64,000 nt of DNA from the NCBI GenBank assembly GCA_001798855.1, contig MGQQ01000106.1, forward strand, positions 1 through 64,000, written 5' to 3'. This DNA is from Deltaproteobacteria bacterium RBG_16_49_23. GTDB lineage: Bacteria; Desulfobacterota; BSN033; UBA1163. The notes under the pieces were generated by a model, which was not told the DNA's origin, did no database searches, and saw only the letters and a list, made by a program, of their open reading frames with translations. Positions 30,672-44,998 of this stretch are shown here, in pieces. How positions within the stretch are numbered: the first letter of the stretch is position 1; the number at the start of each line of letters is the position of its first letter. Both the position numbers and the translations under genes were made by a program.

Positions 30672-30900
30672 TCATGCCTCACTGAGACGTTAGTGAGCAC
30701 CGAGATCCGGCAGGAATTCCTCCGAAAATCTTATCAAGCGGATGATTTATTCTTAATGGGAAGGGTAATATTGCTCCTTAAAGAATAACCTCTGTCATGC
30801 GGGATCACCCTTTAAGTTCATGAACAAGTTGAGGTTTCCGCTATAAGGTTTTCTCCAGAATCCCCACCGGATCTCGGGAAGGATCAACGGCAGAGTGAGA
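30672..30900. repeat. Long imperfect foldback sequence
   Basis: GCCTCACT...GAGATCCGG...GAAAATCTTAT...AAGCGGA...TTATTCTT pairs with AAAGAATAA...TCCGCT...ATAAGGTTTTC...CCGGATCTC...AGTGAG; ends related to 59785-59880. Confidence 0.7.
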
Positions 30901-31141
30901 AGGTGTGAAAAAATCACATTTATAGAATCGGCATCATTCCGGCCCACAGGGTTGGGGGGATTGGAGAAGCTTTAGGGCGGAACCTCTAATATTAAACTAC
31001 GTTGTCTAAATCTGGGTATGATCGCTATCTTACCGGAAACGAAGGTTACCCATAACATCTAATGATCCGCCTTCTAAAGCTTGGACAAGACGCCCAACCC
31101 TGTGGGCCGAGGCACAGTCCGTCAATTTTTTCACACCTTCT
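30898..31141. repeat. 244-bp foldback element with three nested inverted-repeat arms
   Basis: AGAAGGTGTGAAAAAAT (30898-30914) vs ATTTTTTCACACCTTCT (31125-31141); CGGCCCACAGGGTTGGG (30940-30956) vs CCCAACCCTGTGGGCCG (31093-31109); AAGCTTTAGGGCGGA vs TCCGCCTTCTAAAGCTT. Confidence 0.85.
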
Positions 31142-31242
31142 GAGGGATTACGGGGACCAGATAAACCAATCTGTCATAGGCGGGAATTTCACGCGAATGT
31201 AGCGTCGGCATTGATTGCCGACGAAATGACTCGCCCCCAGTA

Positions 31243-31368
31243 AACCCCGTTAGAAATTCCAGCGGGGCATTAAACCCCGTCGGAATTATTCTAAAACTAA
31301 CCCCGCTGCAGCCGCCGGCCCAAGCTCCGCCCCAGAGGGAGCAGCGGGGAATTATTTCTAACGGGGTA
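31243..31368 (+). mobile_element. MITE-like element, family A copy 1 (TIR ACCCCGTTAGAAAT)
   Basis: TIRs ACCCCGTTAGAAAT/ATTTCTAACGGGGT; inverted homologue at 63312-63478. Confidence 0.75.
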
Positions 31369-31384
31369 AATGGGAGCGCTACTC

Positions 31385-34337
<2,953 letters not shown>

Positions 34338-35705
34338 TCAAAAACTATATCCGCTTTCTCCATGCTGGCTTATATCCAAACCATTCATTTCGTGCTCTTC
34401 ACTCACCCTCAATCCCATGGTCCGGTCGAGGATCTTCAGCAGAAAGAGGGTGACTACGAAAGAATATATCCAAGCCACTAACACTGTCAACGCCTGTATC
34501 CCCAACAGGGATGGGTTGCCGAAGAAGAGACCATCGTTTCCTGCCGAGTTAATGGCCTTTGAGGCAAAGAGTCCCGTAGCCAGGGCTCCCCATGTGCCGC
34601 CCACTCCGTGAACGCCCACGACATCAAGGGAGTCGTCATATCCAAACCTGTTCTTAAGATTGATTGCAATGTAACAGAGAACGCCCGCCGCCAGCCCAAT
34701 GACGATGGCCGGGATGGGCCCGACATAGCCTGATGCAGGTGTAATGGCCACCAGCCCGGCCACTGCGCCGGATGCGCCTCCGAGGGCAGTCGGATTCCCC
34801 CGGTAGGCCCATTCAGCCATCATCCATGAAAGGGCCGCCGATGCAGCCGAGATGTGTGTAACGACAAAGGCCGATGTAGCCAGAGAGCCGGATGCAATTG
34901 CACTTCCTCCGTTAAACCCAAACCATCCGAACCAGAGCAGCGCCGCACCCAGAAGGGTCATGGTCAGATTATGGGGAGGCATGGGCTCCTCTCCATAGCC
35001 TTTTCTTTTTCCGACAACGAGAGCGGCTGCCAATGCAGCGATTCCGGAGCTGATATGGACGACCAGGCCTCCTGCAAAGTCAAGGGCGCCGAGATTCTTG
35101 ATCCAGCCGCCTATTCCCCAGACCCAGTGCGCAAGAGGATCATAGACAAAGGTTGCCCAGAGGATGAGGAATACGAGATAGGTTTTGAACTTAAATCTTT
35201 CGGCAAATGCGCCGGTGATGAGGGCAGGCGTAATGACAGCAAACATCATCTGAAAAATCATGAAGGCCTGATGAGGAACCGTCGCTGAATAATCGGGGAA
35301 GGGATCGAGTCCCACTCCCCTCAGCCCAATCCATTTGAGACTCCCAATAATGCCTCCGATATCCGGACCGAAGGCGAGACTATAACCATAGAGGACCCAC
35401 TGGATGGTAATGACACCCAGAGCGATGAAGCTCTGCATGATCGTTCCAAGGACGTTCTTGCTTCTGACCATGCCCCCATAGAAAAGAGCCAGCCCTGGCG
35501 TCATAAGCATCACCAGAGCCGAAGAGATCAAAAGCCAGGAGGTATCTCCGGAGTCCACTTTGGGAGGTGGCGTAACTGTTTGGCCGGGTGGTGATACAGC
35601 AACAGTAGCCTGCAGAGGGACCGTCGCCCCCTTGGGCTCTTCGGCCAATCCCATTCCAGTCACTAAGATTCCGAACATCAGCAGCAGAATTGAAATCTTT
35701 TTCAT
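34338..35705 (-). CDS. amtB: Ammonium transporter
   Basis: Signal peptide then [40 protein letters not shown]...[24 protein letters not shown]; start set at MKKISILLL. Confidence 0.96.
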   Translation of the reverse strand: MKKISILLLMFGILVTGMGLAEEPKGATVPLQATVAVSPPGQTVTPPPKVDSGDTSWLLISSALVMLMTPGLALFYGGMVRSKNVLGTIMQSFIALGVITIQWVLYGYSLAFGPDIGGIIGSLKWIGLRGVGLDPFPDYSATVPHQAFMIFQMMFAVITPALITGAFAERFKFKTYLVFLILWATFVYDPLAHWVWGIGGWIKNLGALDFAGGLVVHISSGIAALAAALVVGKRKGYGEEPMPPHNLTMTLLGAALLWFGWFGFNGGSAIASGSLATSAFVVTHISAASAALSWMMAEWAYRGNPTALGGASGAVAGLVAITPASGYVGPIPAIVIGLAAGVLCYIAINLKNRFGYDDSLDVVGVHGVGGTWGALATGLFASKAINSAGNDGLFFGNPSLLGIQALTVLVAWIYSFVVTLFLLKILDRTMGLRVSEEHEMNGLDISQHGESGYSF

Positions 35706-35721
35706 TTCATCGCTCCTCCTG

Positions 35722-36014
35722 ATCCCCCGGCCTCCCTTTTGCAAAGGGGGCGAGGGGGAATTCTATTGTTATTTGTCAATCCATAATTGTATAGACACTG
35801 AAGATAAATCCCTCCTTCCCTCCCTTTGCCAAAGGGAGGCGCCGCCGTCCAGAGCCGCATTACTCACTCCAAGACCGGTATTGGGACTCTGGCGCCGGAC
35901 AGAATTACCCCTCTTTGGCCGCCGGTCCATAGGGCCTCCGGCCCGGAGGGAAAAGAGGGGCGAGGGGAGATTTTCAGAAGAGTATGTCTTCTCAATTATG
36001 GACTCCTTAGTAAA
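35722..36014. repeat. Dispersed palindromic repeat, family B copy 2, overlapping the 3' end of the adjacent CDS
   Basis: GAGGGGCGAGGGGAGATTTTCAGAAGAGTATGTCTTCTCAATTATGGACTCCTTAGTAA shared with the other copies. Confidence 0.75.
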
Positions 36015-36701
36015 AAAGTTCTCTAAAAATGTCATTCCCCTTCTGGTACAGGTTTCGATCTTTATCTCGGTCTCGGTCAGGATTTTTGCTTTGGAGAAAG
36101 AAAAGGGATGGAGGTTTCCGGAATCCTCCTCAAAAGTTTCCATCCATTCCCGGATCATCGCCTCAGTGACTTCGAGATGGAACTGAAGGCCATAAACGTT
36201 TTCGCCGTACCGGAACGCTTGATGAGAGATAGGGCAGGCGGTGGCTATCAATTTTCCGGCTTTTGGGATATCAAAGGTGTCCTCGTGCCACTGGAAGACA
36301 GGAAATGTTTTTGGAAAGTTTGAAAAGAGGGGATCATTTGAACCAATTTTTGTCAAAGAGACATCATACCATCCGATCTCTTTCGCAGGGGCTTTGAATA
36401 TCTTTGCACCAAGGGCTTTTGCTATTAATTGAGCTCCGAGACATATTCCTAAGATTGTTTTTCCCCTCCGAATCGCCTCCTTAATAAAAAGGTCCTCCTC
36501 TCTGAGAAAGGGATAGGGGTCTTCCTCGTAAACATTCATCAATCCTCCCAGGATGACGACATGGGTGAAATCCTGAGGTTTGGGGAGGCGAATGTCAGGA
36601 TTGAGATCGATGATCTGATAAGGGATTTCTTGCTGCGTGAGGAAGTCTTCAATCAACCCCGGCCCCTCAATATCAACATGCTCGATGATTAAGAAATACA
36701 T
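35769..36701 (-). CDS. Class I glutamine amidotransferase (GMP synthase GuaA-N-like) with a repeat-derived C-terminal tail
   Basis: VVILGGLMNVYEEDPYPFLREEDLFIKEAIRRGKTILGICLGAQLIAKALGAKI...VYGLQFHLEVT; tail SIIEKTYSSENLPSPLFSLRAGGPMDRRP... is translated repeat B. Confidence 0.85.
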   Translation of the reverse strand: MYFLIIEHVDIEGPGLIEDFLTQQEIPYQIIDLNPDIRLPKPQDFTHVVILGGLMNVYEEDPYPFLREEDLFIKEAIRRGKTILGICLGAQLIAKALGAKIFKAPAKEIGWYDVSLTKIGSNDPLFSNFPKTFPVFQWHEDTFDIPKAGKLIATACPISHQAFRYGENVYGLQFHLEVTEAMIREWMETFEEDSGNLHPFSFSKAKILTETEIKIETCTRRGMTFLENFFTKESIIEKTYSSENLPSPLFSLRAGGPMDRRPKRGNSVRRQSPNTGLGVSNAALDGGASLWQREGRRDLSSVSIQLWIDK

Positions 36702-36920
36702 ACTTCATCCGCAGCCGCAGGCTTTAGCCTGCGAAATGAACGTAACCTAAAGGTTGCGGCTACACTTCTGGTCACGATCACCCGTCACCGATAAGGAGCA
36801 ATCCTTGTGCCAGATGGATAAGCAATCAAGTTTATTTGGCTTTTATCAGAATTATTGAATAGTTGGTGGAAATGAGATCCAGGAGAGTTGAATCCTGAGA
36901 ATCGTTTCAGAAGAAATTTC

Positions 36921-36980
36921 TTGTTGAAATTTGGGCAGTCTGTTAGAAATCAACCAGCCGGTATATTGGAAAACTGGAAT
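36921..36980 (+). repeat. 60-bp direct repeat, copy 1
   Basis: TTGTTGAAATTTGGGCAGTCTGTTAGAAATCAACCAGCCGGTATATTGGAAAACTGGAAT; 57/60 match to 41607-41666 by hand alignment. Confidence 0.85.
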
Positions 36981-37068
36981 AATGGAATGTTGGAATTATG
37001 GGAAGACTCTTTACTATTTCTACCCAATATTCCAGTGTTCCACTATTCCATTATTCCCTCTTTCGTGT

Positions 37069-38794
<1,726 letters not shown>

Positions 38795-38834
38795 TTCAAA
38801 CCTCCTTCATTCATGAAAATAAATTGATCGACTT

Positions 38835-39617
38835 TCATCTCTTGAACCACTGAGTTACAGATGGAAGGTTGATATCGAGCTGTATCGTCCACTTCCATTT
38901 GCCGTTGATCTCCTTTTCATTGAACCACACCGGTCCGGTGAGAAGGCTGATGTTGGGTGTAAAGTAATAGTAAAGACCTACACCCCCGCCTCCGATCGAA
39001 TTCTTTCCGGACGCATAATCTGCCGCTAAGATAAGCTTCTTGTACTCATTGCCCTCCTTATCCTTAGCTGGGAAGAATCCACGATCAAACCCGATCATAA
39101 AACCGATGTTCTCCTTCTCCCCATTTTTATCGACCAATGCTTTCCTGTTGCCGATATAAGGACCGGCATGAAATCGCCCTAAAAAGGGAACGGTTTTTCC
39201 CACAAGTGCAAAGACAATGTTCTGGTTCGTCACATCCTTTTCAGTTCCCACATTGAAGATTCCAAGATTAAGAGCGGGCGATCCTGAGAAGAGAGAATTC
39301 TCTGAAGTCCCCAGCTTGGCATTAAACGAAATGGGATGATCCGTGGGCTCAATGTAATCGAGGCCCACTTCCAACTGGAGTTTTTCAAAGGGAAGGACAC
39401 CGATCGTGAGGCCTGCATCCGTTCCAAAAGCGCTCCCCCCATCTCTTGCTTTCTGGAACACCGTGAAATAGTTATCGACCCCGATGTGGAGCACGCCGTA
39501 GGGCTGGATATCTGTTGTCGCAGGCGTCCAATAGGTTGTGGATGGTGTTCCAAAGGCCATGCCATTCAACAAAAGTAAACCGATAAGAGTTAATATTGGC
39601 AGACTTACTTTCTTCAT
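38835..39617 (-). CDS. Predicted outer-membrane/periplasmic beta-barrel protein, conserved hypothetical
   Basis: Signal peptide MKKVSLPILTLIGLLLLNGMAFG and alternating amphipathic beta-rich sequence; linked to amtB-PII. Confidence 0.7.
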   Translation of the reverse strand: MKKVSLPILTLIGLLLLNGMAFGTPSTTYWTPATTDIQPYGVLHIGVDNYFTVFQKARDGGSAFGTDAGLTIGVLPFEKLQLEVGLDYIEPTDHPISFNAKLGTSENSLFSGSPALNLGIFNVGTEKDVTNQNIVFALVGKTVPFLGRFHAGPYIGNRKALVDKNGEKENIGFMIGFDRGFFPAKDKEGNEYKKLILAADYASGKNSIGGGGVGLYYYFTPNISLLTGPVWFNEKEINGKWKWTIQLDINLPSVTQWFKR

Positions 39618-39646
39618 CTTATCCTCCTTTTTTTATTTCTGACTTT

Positions 39647-39662
39647 ATCAAGAAGGATGCCA
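39647..39662 (-). promoter_or_regulatory. Candidate sigma-54 promoter for the OMP-amtB-PII gene set
   Basis: Minus strand TGGCATCCTTCTTGAT: canonical -24 element and spacing; -12 element TTGA instead of TTGC. Confidence 0.5.
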
Positions 39663-39797
39663 AAGAAATTTTATGGTCCATGGATGAACCCTAAGGGTTT
39701 AAAAACAAACCATTTATTGATTGAAGCGAGAAGTTGAAGTGAGGATGGAGACGGAATCGGAGAAGAAATAAAAACAACAATTATGTTTGAAAAAAGA

Positions 39798-39814
39798 AGG
39801 AAACCCACAATTTT
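39798..39814 (-). terminator. Intrinsic terminator of the sigma-54 activator gene
   Basis: Minus strand CCCACAA-AA-TTGTGGG followed by TTTCCTTCTTTTTT just after the stop codon. Confidence 0.6.
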
Positions 39815-39820
39815 GTGGGA

Positions 39821-41470
39821 TTAGGGACGATAAGACTTCGGATTAATTTGAAGTTTCTTAATGCTGTAAGATATTACTCTCTCTGTGGTCTTCAGGAGCC
39901 TTGCGGCTTCGGCCATATTCCCTCTTGAATTTTTAAGCGCATCAATGATCAACTCCCCCTCAAAATTATTAAGGGTGTCTTCAAAGGAGAGAAAAGGAAT
40001 GGTTCCGGACCGTTCTCCGGTCTGAAGGGTAGGGGGAAGGTGGCAGCTGTGGATCACCCTGTCCGTGCAGAAAAGGCCAGCTCTCTCAATGCAGTTCTCA
40101 AGTTCTCTCACATTGCCCGGCCAATGGTATTGCATGAGCATGTCAATGGCTGGCGTTGAAATCCTTCGAACATCCTTTTTATGTTTTTGGTTATATTTTT
40201 CAACAAAATGGTCAGCCAGAAGGAGAATATCCGTCTTCCTCTCCCGGAGAGGAGGCATGAAGATGGGGAATACGTTCAGACGATAATAGAGGTCCTCTCT
40301 GAATGTTCCCTCCTCGATCGATTTTTCCAGATCTTTACTGGTGGCAGCGATGATGCGCACATTCACTCGAAGTGTTCGGTTTCCTCCGACCCTTTCAAAT
40401 TCTCTCTCTTGAAGAACTCTCAGAAGCTTTGCCTGGGCGGTCAGATTTAATGTTCCAATCTCATCAAGAAAAAGCGTTCCGCCATCGGCCCTTTCAAATC
40501 TCCCCATCCTCTGTTCCGTCGCTCCGGTAAAGGCTCCCTTCTCGTGTCCAAAAAGTTCACTCTCGATGAGTGTGTCGGGAAGGGCGGCGCAGTTCAGTTT
40601 TAAGAAAAGCTTCGAGGCTCGAGAGCTATTGAAATGGATAGCGTTTGCTACTAATTCCTTCCCGGTGCCGCTTTCCCCTCGAATGAGAACCGTTACCTCC
40701 GTGTCCGCAACCCTCTCAATCATTTGAAAGACTTCAGCCATCTTATGGCTTGTCCCTACGATATTGTAGAGATTATATCTCTCTCTTAATTTTTCCTTGA
40801 GAGTGATGTTTTCAGACAGAAGCTGGTTCTTCTCATCCTGGACCATCTGCTGGATCTTGAGACCTTGAGCCATCATGGAGGCTACGATCGAGAGAAGACG
40901 AACATCTTCTTCAAAGGCGATCTCTTCCGTGAAAAGACGATCCACGCTTAATGCACCCAGACCGTTGGGGCCCTTCTTGATGGGCACGCAGATAAAAGAA
41001 GTATCGCTCTTCGTCAGATTTGCTCTCGATTGGGTCCGGTTAAGAAAGAGCGGTTCTTTTCCGATTTGAGGGACGACCATCGGCTCGCCTGTCTCGACGA
41101 CTTTTCCGGTGATGCCTTCACCGACTAAATATTTTCCTCTTCCTATCTCCTCTTCGGTCATCCCATGAGCCGCCCGAATTTCCAACTCCCCGGTGACGGG
41201 ATTTAAGAGGGTTATCGTCCCACGATTCATCCCCAGGCGAGAATGGAAAGTTTTGAGGATATTCGGGAAAACTTCCCGGCAATCAAAACTTGAGCCAATG
41301 AGCTGGCTAATCTCATAGAGGACGGTAAGTTCCTTGAGTTTTCTTTCAAGAGAGGCGACGAGTTTATCCGGAGGAGAACTTTGGGTTTTCTGGATGGTCA
41401 TCCCCCGACTGAGTATGATGGGAGCAACTCCGTTCAAATTGATATTAACCTCCAGCTTAAAGTTGGTCAA
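39821..41470 (-). CDS. GAF-domain sigma-54-dependent transcriptional activator, NifA-like
   Basis: GAF domain; GESGTGKELVANAIHFNS, ESELFGHEKGAFTGA (GAFTGA), Fis-type HTH NMAEAARLLKTTERVISYSIKKLQI. Confidence 0.92.
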   Translation of the reverse strand: MTNFKLEVNINLNGVAPIILSRGMTIQKTQSSPPDKLVASLERKLKELTVLYEISQLIGSSFDCREVFPNILKTFHSRLGMNRGTITLLNPVTGELEIRAAHGMTEEEIGRGKYLVGEGITGKVVETGEPMVVPQIGKEPLFLNRTQSRANLTKSDTSFICVPIKKGPNGLGALSVDRLFTEEIAFEEDVRLLSIVASMMAQGLKIQQMVQDEKNQLLSENITLKEKLRERYNLYNIVGTSHKMAEVFQMIERVADTEVTVLIRGESGTGKELVANAIHFNSSRASKLFLKLNCAALPDTLIESELFGHEKGAFTGATEQRMGRFERADGGTLFLDEIGTLNLTAQAKLLRVLQEREFERVGGNRTLRVNVRIIAATSKDLEKSIEEGTFREDLYYRLNVFPIFMPPLRERKTDILLLADHFVEKYNQKHKKDVRRISTPAIDMLMQYHWPGNVRELENCIERAGLFCTDRVIHSCHLPPTLQTGERSGTIPFLSFEDTLNNFEGELIIDALKNSRGNMAEAARLLKTTERVISYSIKKLQINPKSYRP

Positions 41471-41606
41471 AATTTCCTAATGAGCAATCTTTATGCCAAT
41501 TGATGAGGTTTGGACGTTTATCCCGGTTTGCTTAGAATTATCAAATGATTAATAGCGGTAAAATAAGAAAGAATGGACGGCAGCCCCATCATTTCAAAGA
41601 GAAATA

Positions 41607-41666
41607 TTGTTGAAATTTGGGCAGTCTGTTAGAAAGCAAACAGCTGGTATATTGGAAAACTGGAAT
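41607..41666 (+). repeat. 60-bp direct repeat, copy 2
   Basis: TTGTTGAAATTTGGGCAGTCTGTTAGAAAGCAAACAGCTGGTATATTGGAAAACTGGAAT. Confidence 0.85.
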
Positions 41667-41692
41667 TGTGCGGTGTTGGAATCTGAGGCGGA

Positions 41693-41911
41693 TCACAAAC
41701 CCTCCAATGTCTCAACTAATTTTACCTCATTTGGCACAATGAAGATTGCCTGTCTGTCTCTCACCAGAGGACCGAATGTCAACTTAGCCCATTTTAATCC
41801 GGACTCGATCTGTGTGCTTCCTCTCAGGTCTTTTCTTCTCTCGACCAGGACACCAATCAGATTTCCCCTTTTAAGTTCATAATCCTTGGAAAAGACTTTG
41901 TAAGTGACCAT
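41693..41911 (-). CDS. Small hypothetical protein (72 aa)
   Basis: MVTYKVFSKDYELKRGNLIGVLVERRKDLRG...; strong SD AGGAGGTGACGG before ATG. Confidence 0.6.
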   Translation of the reverse strand: MVTYKVFSKDYELKRGNLIGVLVERRKDLRGSTQIESGLKWAKLTFGPLVRDRQAIFIVPNEVKLVETLEGL

Positions 41912-41988
41912 CCGTCACCTCCTGGGTGGTGTGATCCAAGTTTTATTTATGACTTTTCACTTTTTTTGTCAAGGAAAAAATGATTTCG

Positions 41989-42017
41989 TTGACATCTCCG
42001 ACCTATCCTCTTAAAAT
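41989..42017 (+). promoter_or_regulatory. Sigma-70-type promoter of the TRAP operon
   Basis: TTGACA - 17 nt - TAAAAT, about 80 nt upstream of the start codon. Confidence 0.7.
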
Positions 42018-42096
42018 GAAAAAAACTTTAACCTTTCCAATTGAAAATGCTGATTCTAAAGCCAGGTTAGGGAAAAGTCTCGAAAGGAGGATTCCG

Positions 42097-43044
42097 ATGA
42101 AGCGACCTATTTATCCTTTTTTCATCATCCTGATGATATTCTTTGCACTTTTCCTTCCATCCTCGGAAGCCCAACAATTTGTCTCCTTCGGAACGGGAAC
42201 CGAAGGGGGGCTCTACTATATCTGGGGAGGCGGATGGGCTAAAGTCATGAACAAGGCCCTGCAGGGGGTTGAGGTGACAGCCGAATCCACCGGGGGCTCA
42301 ACAGCAAACTGTCAACTGATTGAAAGGGGAAAACTGCAACTGGGTTTCTCTCTTGCCCAGGTGACCTATGATATGTATGCAGACAAGAAGATGAAAAACC
42401 TCAGGGCCCTCTTCCCCGCCTATCCGGGTTATTACTATTTTTATGCACTGAAGAAGAGCGGTCTAAAAACCATTTACGACATCAACGGGAAAGACATTGG
42501 TTATGTCAAAGGACTTCATGATACAACGGTCAGGATTTTTGAAACGATTGGCGTCAAACCGGCAAAATCCCATATTTTGACTCATGCGGCAACGGTGGAG
42601 GGACTTCAAGATGGGATCCTTCACTGCTCGGCGGTTATTGGGCCGGAGAAATGGCCAGGCCTAACAAGCATTGAGGCCACCCACGAAATCCAATTTCTAA
42701 CGATGACAGAGAAGGATATTCAAGCCATTCTCAAGGCCTTCCATGCCTATCGTAAAGGGGTCGTGCCGAAGGGAAGTTATAAGGCCCTGTCAGACAAACC
42801 TTACGAGACCGTTGTCGACTGGAACCTCATCCTGGCCAATAAAAATCTCTCAGAGGAGATTGCTTATAAATTGGTGAAGGCCACCTATGAGAGCAATCCG
42901 GATCTGGTAGCGGTTCACCCGGTCTCCAGCGCGGCAAAGGTGGAGAATGTGATGAACACACCCATTCCTCTTCATCCAGGGACAATCAAATATTTACGGG
43001 AATTAAAGATCTCCATACCTCCCTCTCTGATCTCTACAGAATAG
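42097..43044 (+). CDS. TAXI-family TRAP transporter solute-binding protein
   Basis: FVSFGTGTEGGLYYIWGGGWAKVMNKALQGVEVTAESTGGSTANCQLIERGKLQLGFSLAQVTYDMY; SD aaaggagg before ATG at 42097 (ORF track starts at 41980). Confidence 0.92.
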   Translation: MKRPIYPFFIILMIFFALFLPSSEAQQFVSFGTGTEGGLYYIWGGGWAKVMNKALQGVEVTAESTGGSTANCQLIERGKLQLGFSLAQVTYDMYADKKMKNLRALFPAYPGYYYFYALKKSGLKTIYDINGKDIGYVKGLHDTTVRIFETIGVKPAKSHILTHAATVEGLQDGILHCSAVIGPEKWPGLTSIEATHEIQFLTMTEKDIQAILKAFHAYRKGVVPKGSYKALSDKPYETVVDWNLILANKNLSEEIAYKLVKATYESNPDLVAVHPVSSAAKVENVMNTPIPLHPGTIKYLRELKISIPPSLISTE

Positions 43045-43045
43045 A

Positions 43046-44974
43046 ATGGATGAAAAGAACCCGAAATTCGCAGAGGGATTAAGCCCTCTCGAGGATGAGG
43101 GCGGCAAGAAGACAAAAGGGTTTCATTCATGGTTCATCCTTATTCTGGCTGTAGCCATGTCTCTTTACCACCTTTACGCCCTCAGCGGCCTCACCATCGT
43201 CACCTCCGTCAAACTCTATGCCATCCATCTCGGGTTCAGCATCTTCTTAATATTTCTCGTCTATCCCTTTACTTCAAAATCGAGAGAAATCAAGACCCGA
43301 TTCCCTGTCTACGACTTTATGCTCGGCATCATCGGGGCGCTGAGCAGTGTCTATATCATTGTCTTCTACCAGGATTTTATCTTTCGAATTGATAATGCTC
43401 CCACGATCCCTGACTTGATCCTGGGAGCGATCACCATTCTCCTTGTTCTTGAGGTTTCACGCCGCACCATCGGCCTTTCCATGCCTGCGGTTGCTCTGGT
43501 CTTTCTTGTCTATGCTTTTGTGGGATATTATCTCCCTCCCTTCATACGACACCGGGGATACGATCTGGAGAGGGTAATCAGCCATCTCTTCAGTGAACAA
43601 GGAATCTTCAATATCCCGATCGGCATCTCTGTCCGCTATGTCTTTCTCTTTATCCTCTTCGGCTCTTTTCTTGAATCGTGCGGAGGAGGAAAGTTCTTAA
43701 TCGATCTTGCTACGGCCATGTTCGGCGGGACGCGGGGAGGCCCGGCCAAAGCCGAGACCGTCTCGAGCGCTTTCTTCGGGACCATCTCCGGAAGTGCGGT
43801 GGCCAACGTGATCGGGACGGGAACCTTTACCATTCCAATGATGAAGAGCATCGGATATAAGAGCCATTTTGCTGCTGCTGTGGAATGTGTGTCATCCACC
43901 GGGGGACAGATCATGCCTCCGGTCATGGGAGCAGGGGCTTTTATTCTGGCAGAGCTGGTGGGAATCTCTTACCTCGATGTCTGCAAGGCAGCCGCCATTC
44001 CAGCCGTCCTCTATTTCCTCTCCATCTATATCATGATCGATCTGGAAGCAGCCAAGACCGGATTGAAAGGGCTTCCCTGGGCTGACCTCCCGAAGCTCGG
44101 TCCTCTTCTCAGGAAGGATTTTCTCTTCATCCTTCCTATCTTTGCACTGATCTTCTTTTTAGTCGGATTGAAGACGACGGCAACCCTGGCTGGTTTCTGG
44201 GCAACGGTTGTCACTTTCGTCATCACCTTCTTCAAACGAGAGACCCGGATGGGCTGGAGGAAGTTTCTGGACACCCTCGCGGATGGTGCGATCAAGGCGA
44301 CACAGGTGGCAGCGGTCTGTGCCTGTGCCGGAATCATCATTGGCATCGTTGCCCTGACAGGGGTGGGCCTTAAAATCAGCTCGATAATGATTGACCTTGG
44401 AGGGGTTAGCGTCCTGCTCTCTCTTTTTATCGCGATGTGTATCAGTCTGATTCTGGGAATGGGACTTCCTACCACGGCGGCCTATATCATCTGTGCGGCT
44501 ATTGTCGCGCCATCCCTGATCAAACTGGGCCTGCCTCCTTTAGGGGCCCATCTCTTCATCTTCTATTTCAGTTGTCTTTCAGCGATCACGCCTCCGGTCG
44601 CAGTGGCCGCCTATGTGGCTGCAGGGATTGCAAGGGCAAATCCCGTCAAGGTGGGATTTACAGCGGTCAGGCTTGGGATCGTTGCCTTCATCGTTCCTTA
44701 TATGTTTGTCTATGGCCCTGCGTTGCTTCTGAAGGGTGATCTTTTTTCTATCTTCTGGGCCAGCCTCACAGCCATCATCGGGGTCAGCGCTCTCGCAGGG
44801 GCGATGGAGCGATGGTTCATGGGGAAGGTTGCTTCGTGGTTTCAAACAGGGTTTCTTTTCGCCTCAGCCCTTCTTCTCATCAAACCAGGGTTGACCACGG
44901 ATATGATTGGGTTTGGTTTACTTGCCATCGCCTTCATCCCCTGGGCCTGGGCGAAGAAGAGAAGGGGGCTTTGA
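43046..44974 (+). CDS. TRAP transporter fused 4TM/12TM permease (TAXI-type)
   Basis: 642 aa multi-TM; GGTRGGPAKAETVSSAFFGTISGSAVANVIGTGTFTIPMMKSIGY...STGGQIMPPVMGAGAFI. Confidence 0.95.
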   Translation: MDEKNPKFAEGLSPLEDEGGKKTKGFHSWFILILAVAMSLYHLYALSGLTIVTSVKLYAIHLGFSIFLIFLVYPFTSKSREIKTRFPVYDFMLGIIGALSSVYIIVFYQDFIFRIDNAPTIPDLILGAITILLVLEVSRRTIGLSMPAVALVFLVYAFVGYYLPPFIRHRGYDLERVISHLFSEQGIFNIPIGISVRYVFLFILFGSFLESCGGGKFLIDLATAMFGGTRGGPAKAETVSSAFFGTISGSAVANVIGTGTFTIPMMKSIGYKSHFAAAVECVSSTGGQIMPPVMGAGAFILAELVGISYLDVCKAAAIPAVLYFLSIYIMIDLEAAKTGLKGLPWADLPKLGPLLRKDFLFILPIFALIFFLVGLKTTATLAGFWATVVTFVITFFKRETRMGWRKFLDTLADGAIKATQVAAVCACAGIIIGIVALTGVGLKISSIMIDLGGVSVLLSLFIAMCISLILGMGLPTTAAYIICAAIVAPSLIKLGLPPLGAHLFIFYFSCLSAITPPVAVAAYVAAGIARANPVKVGFTAVRLGIVAFIVPYMFVYGPALLLKGDLFSIFWASLTAIIGVSALAGAMERWFMGKVASWFQTGFLFASALLLIKPGLTTDMIGFGLLAIAFIPWAWAKKRRGL

Positions 44975-44998
44975 TTTCGGGAATGGGCTATCGTATAA

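Noticed and set aside
35769-35990. Treating the last ~75 aa of the class I GATase as a functional domain
   Set aside because: The segment is translated repeat B with Arg/Gly/Ser-rich low complexity; reported instead as a repeat-derived tail.
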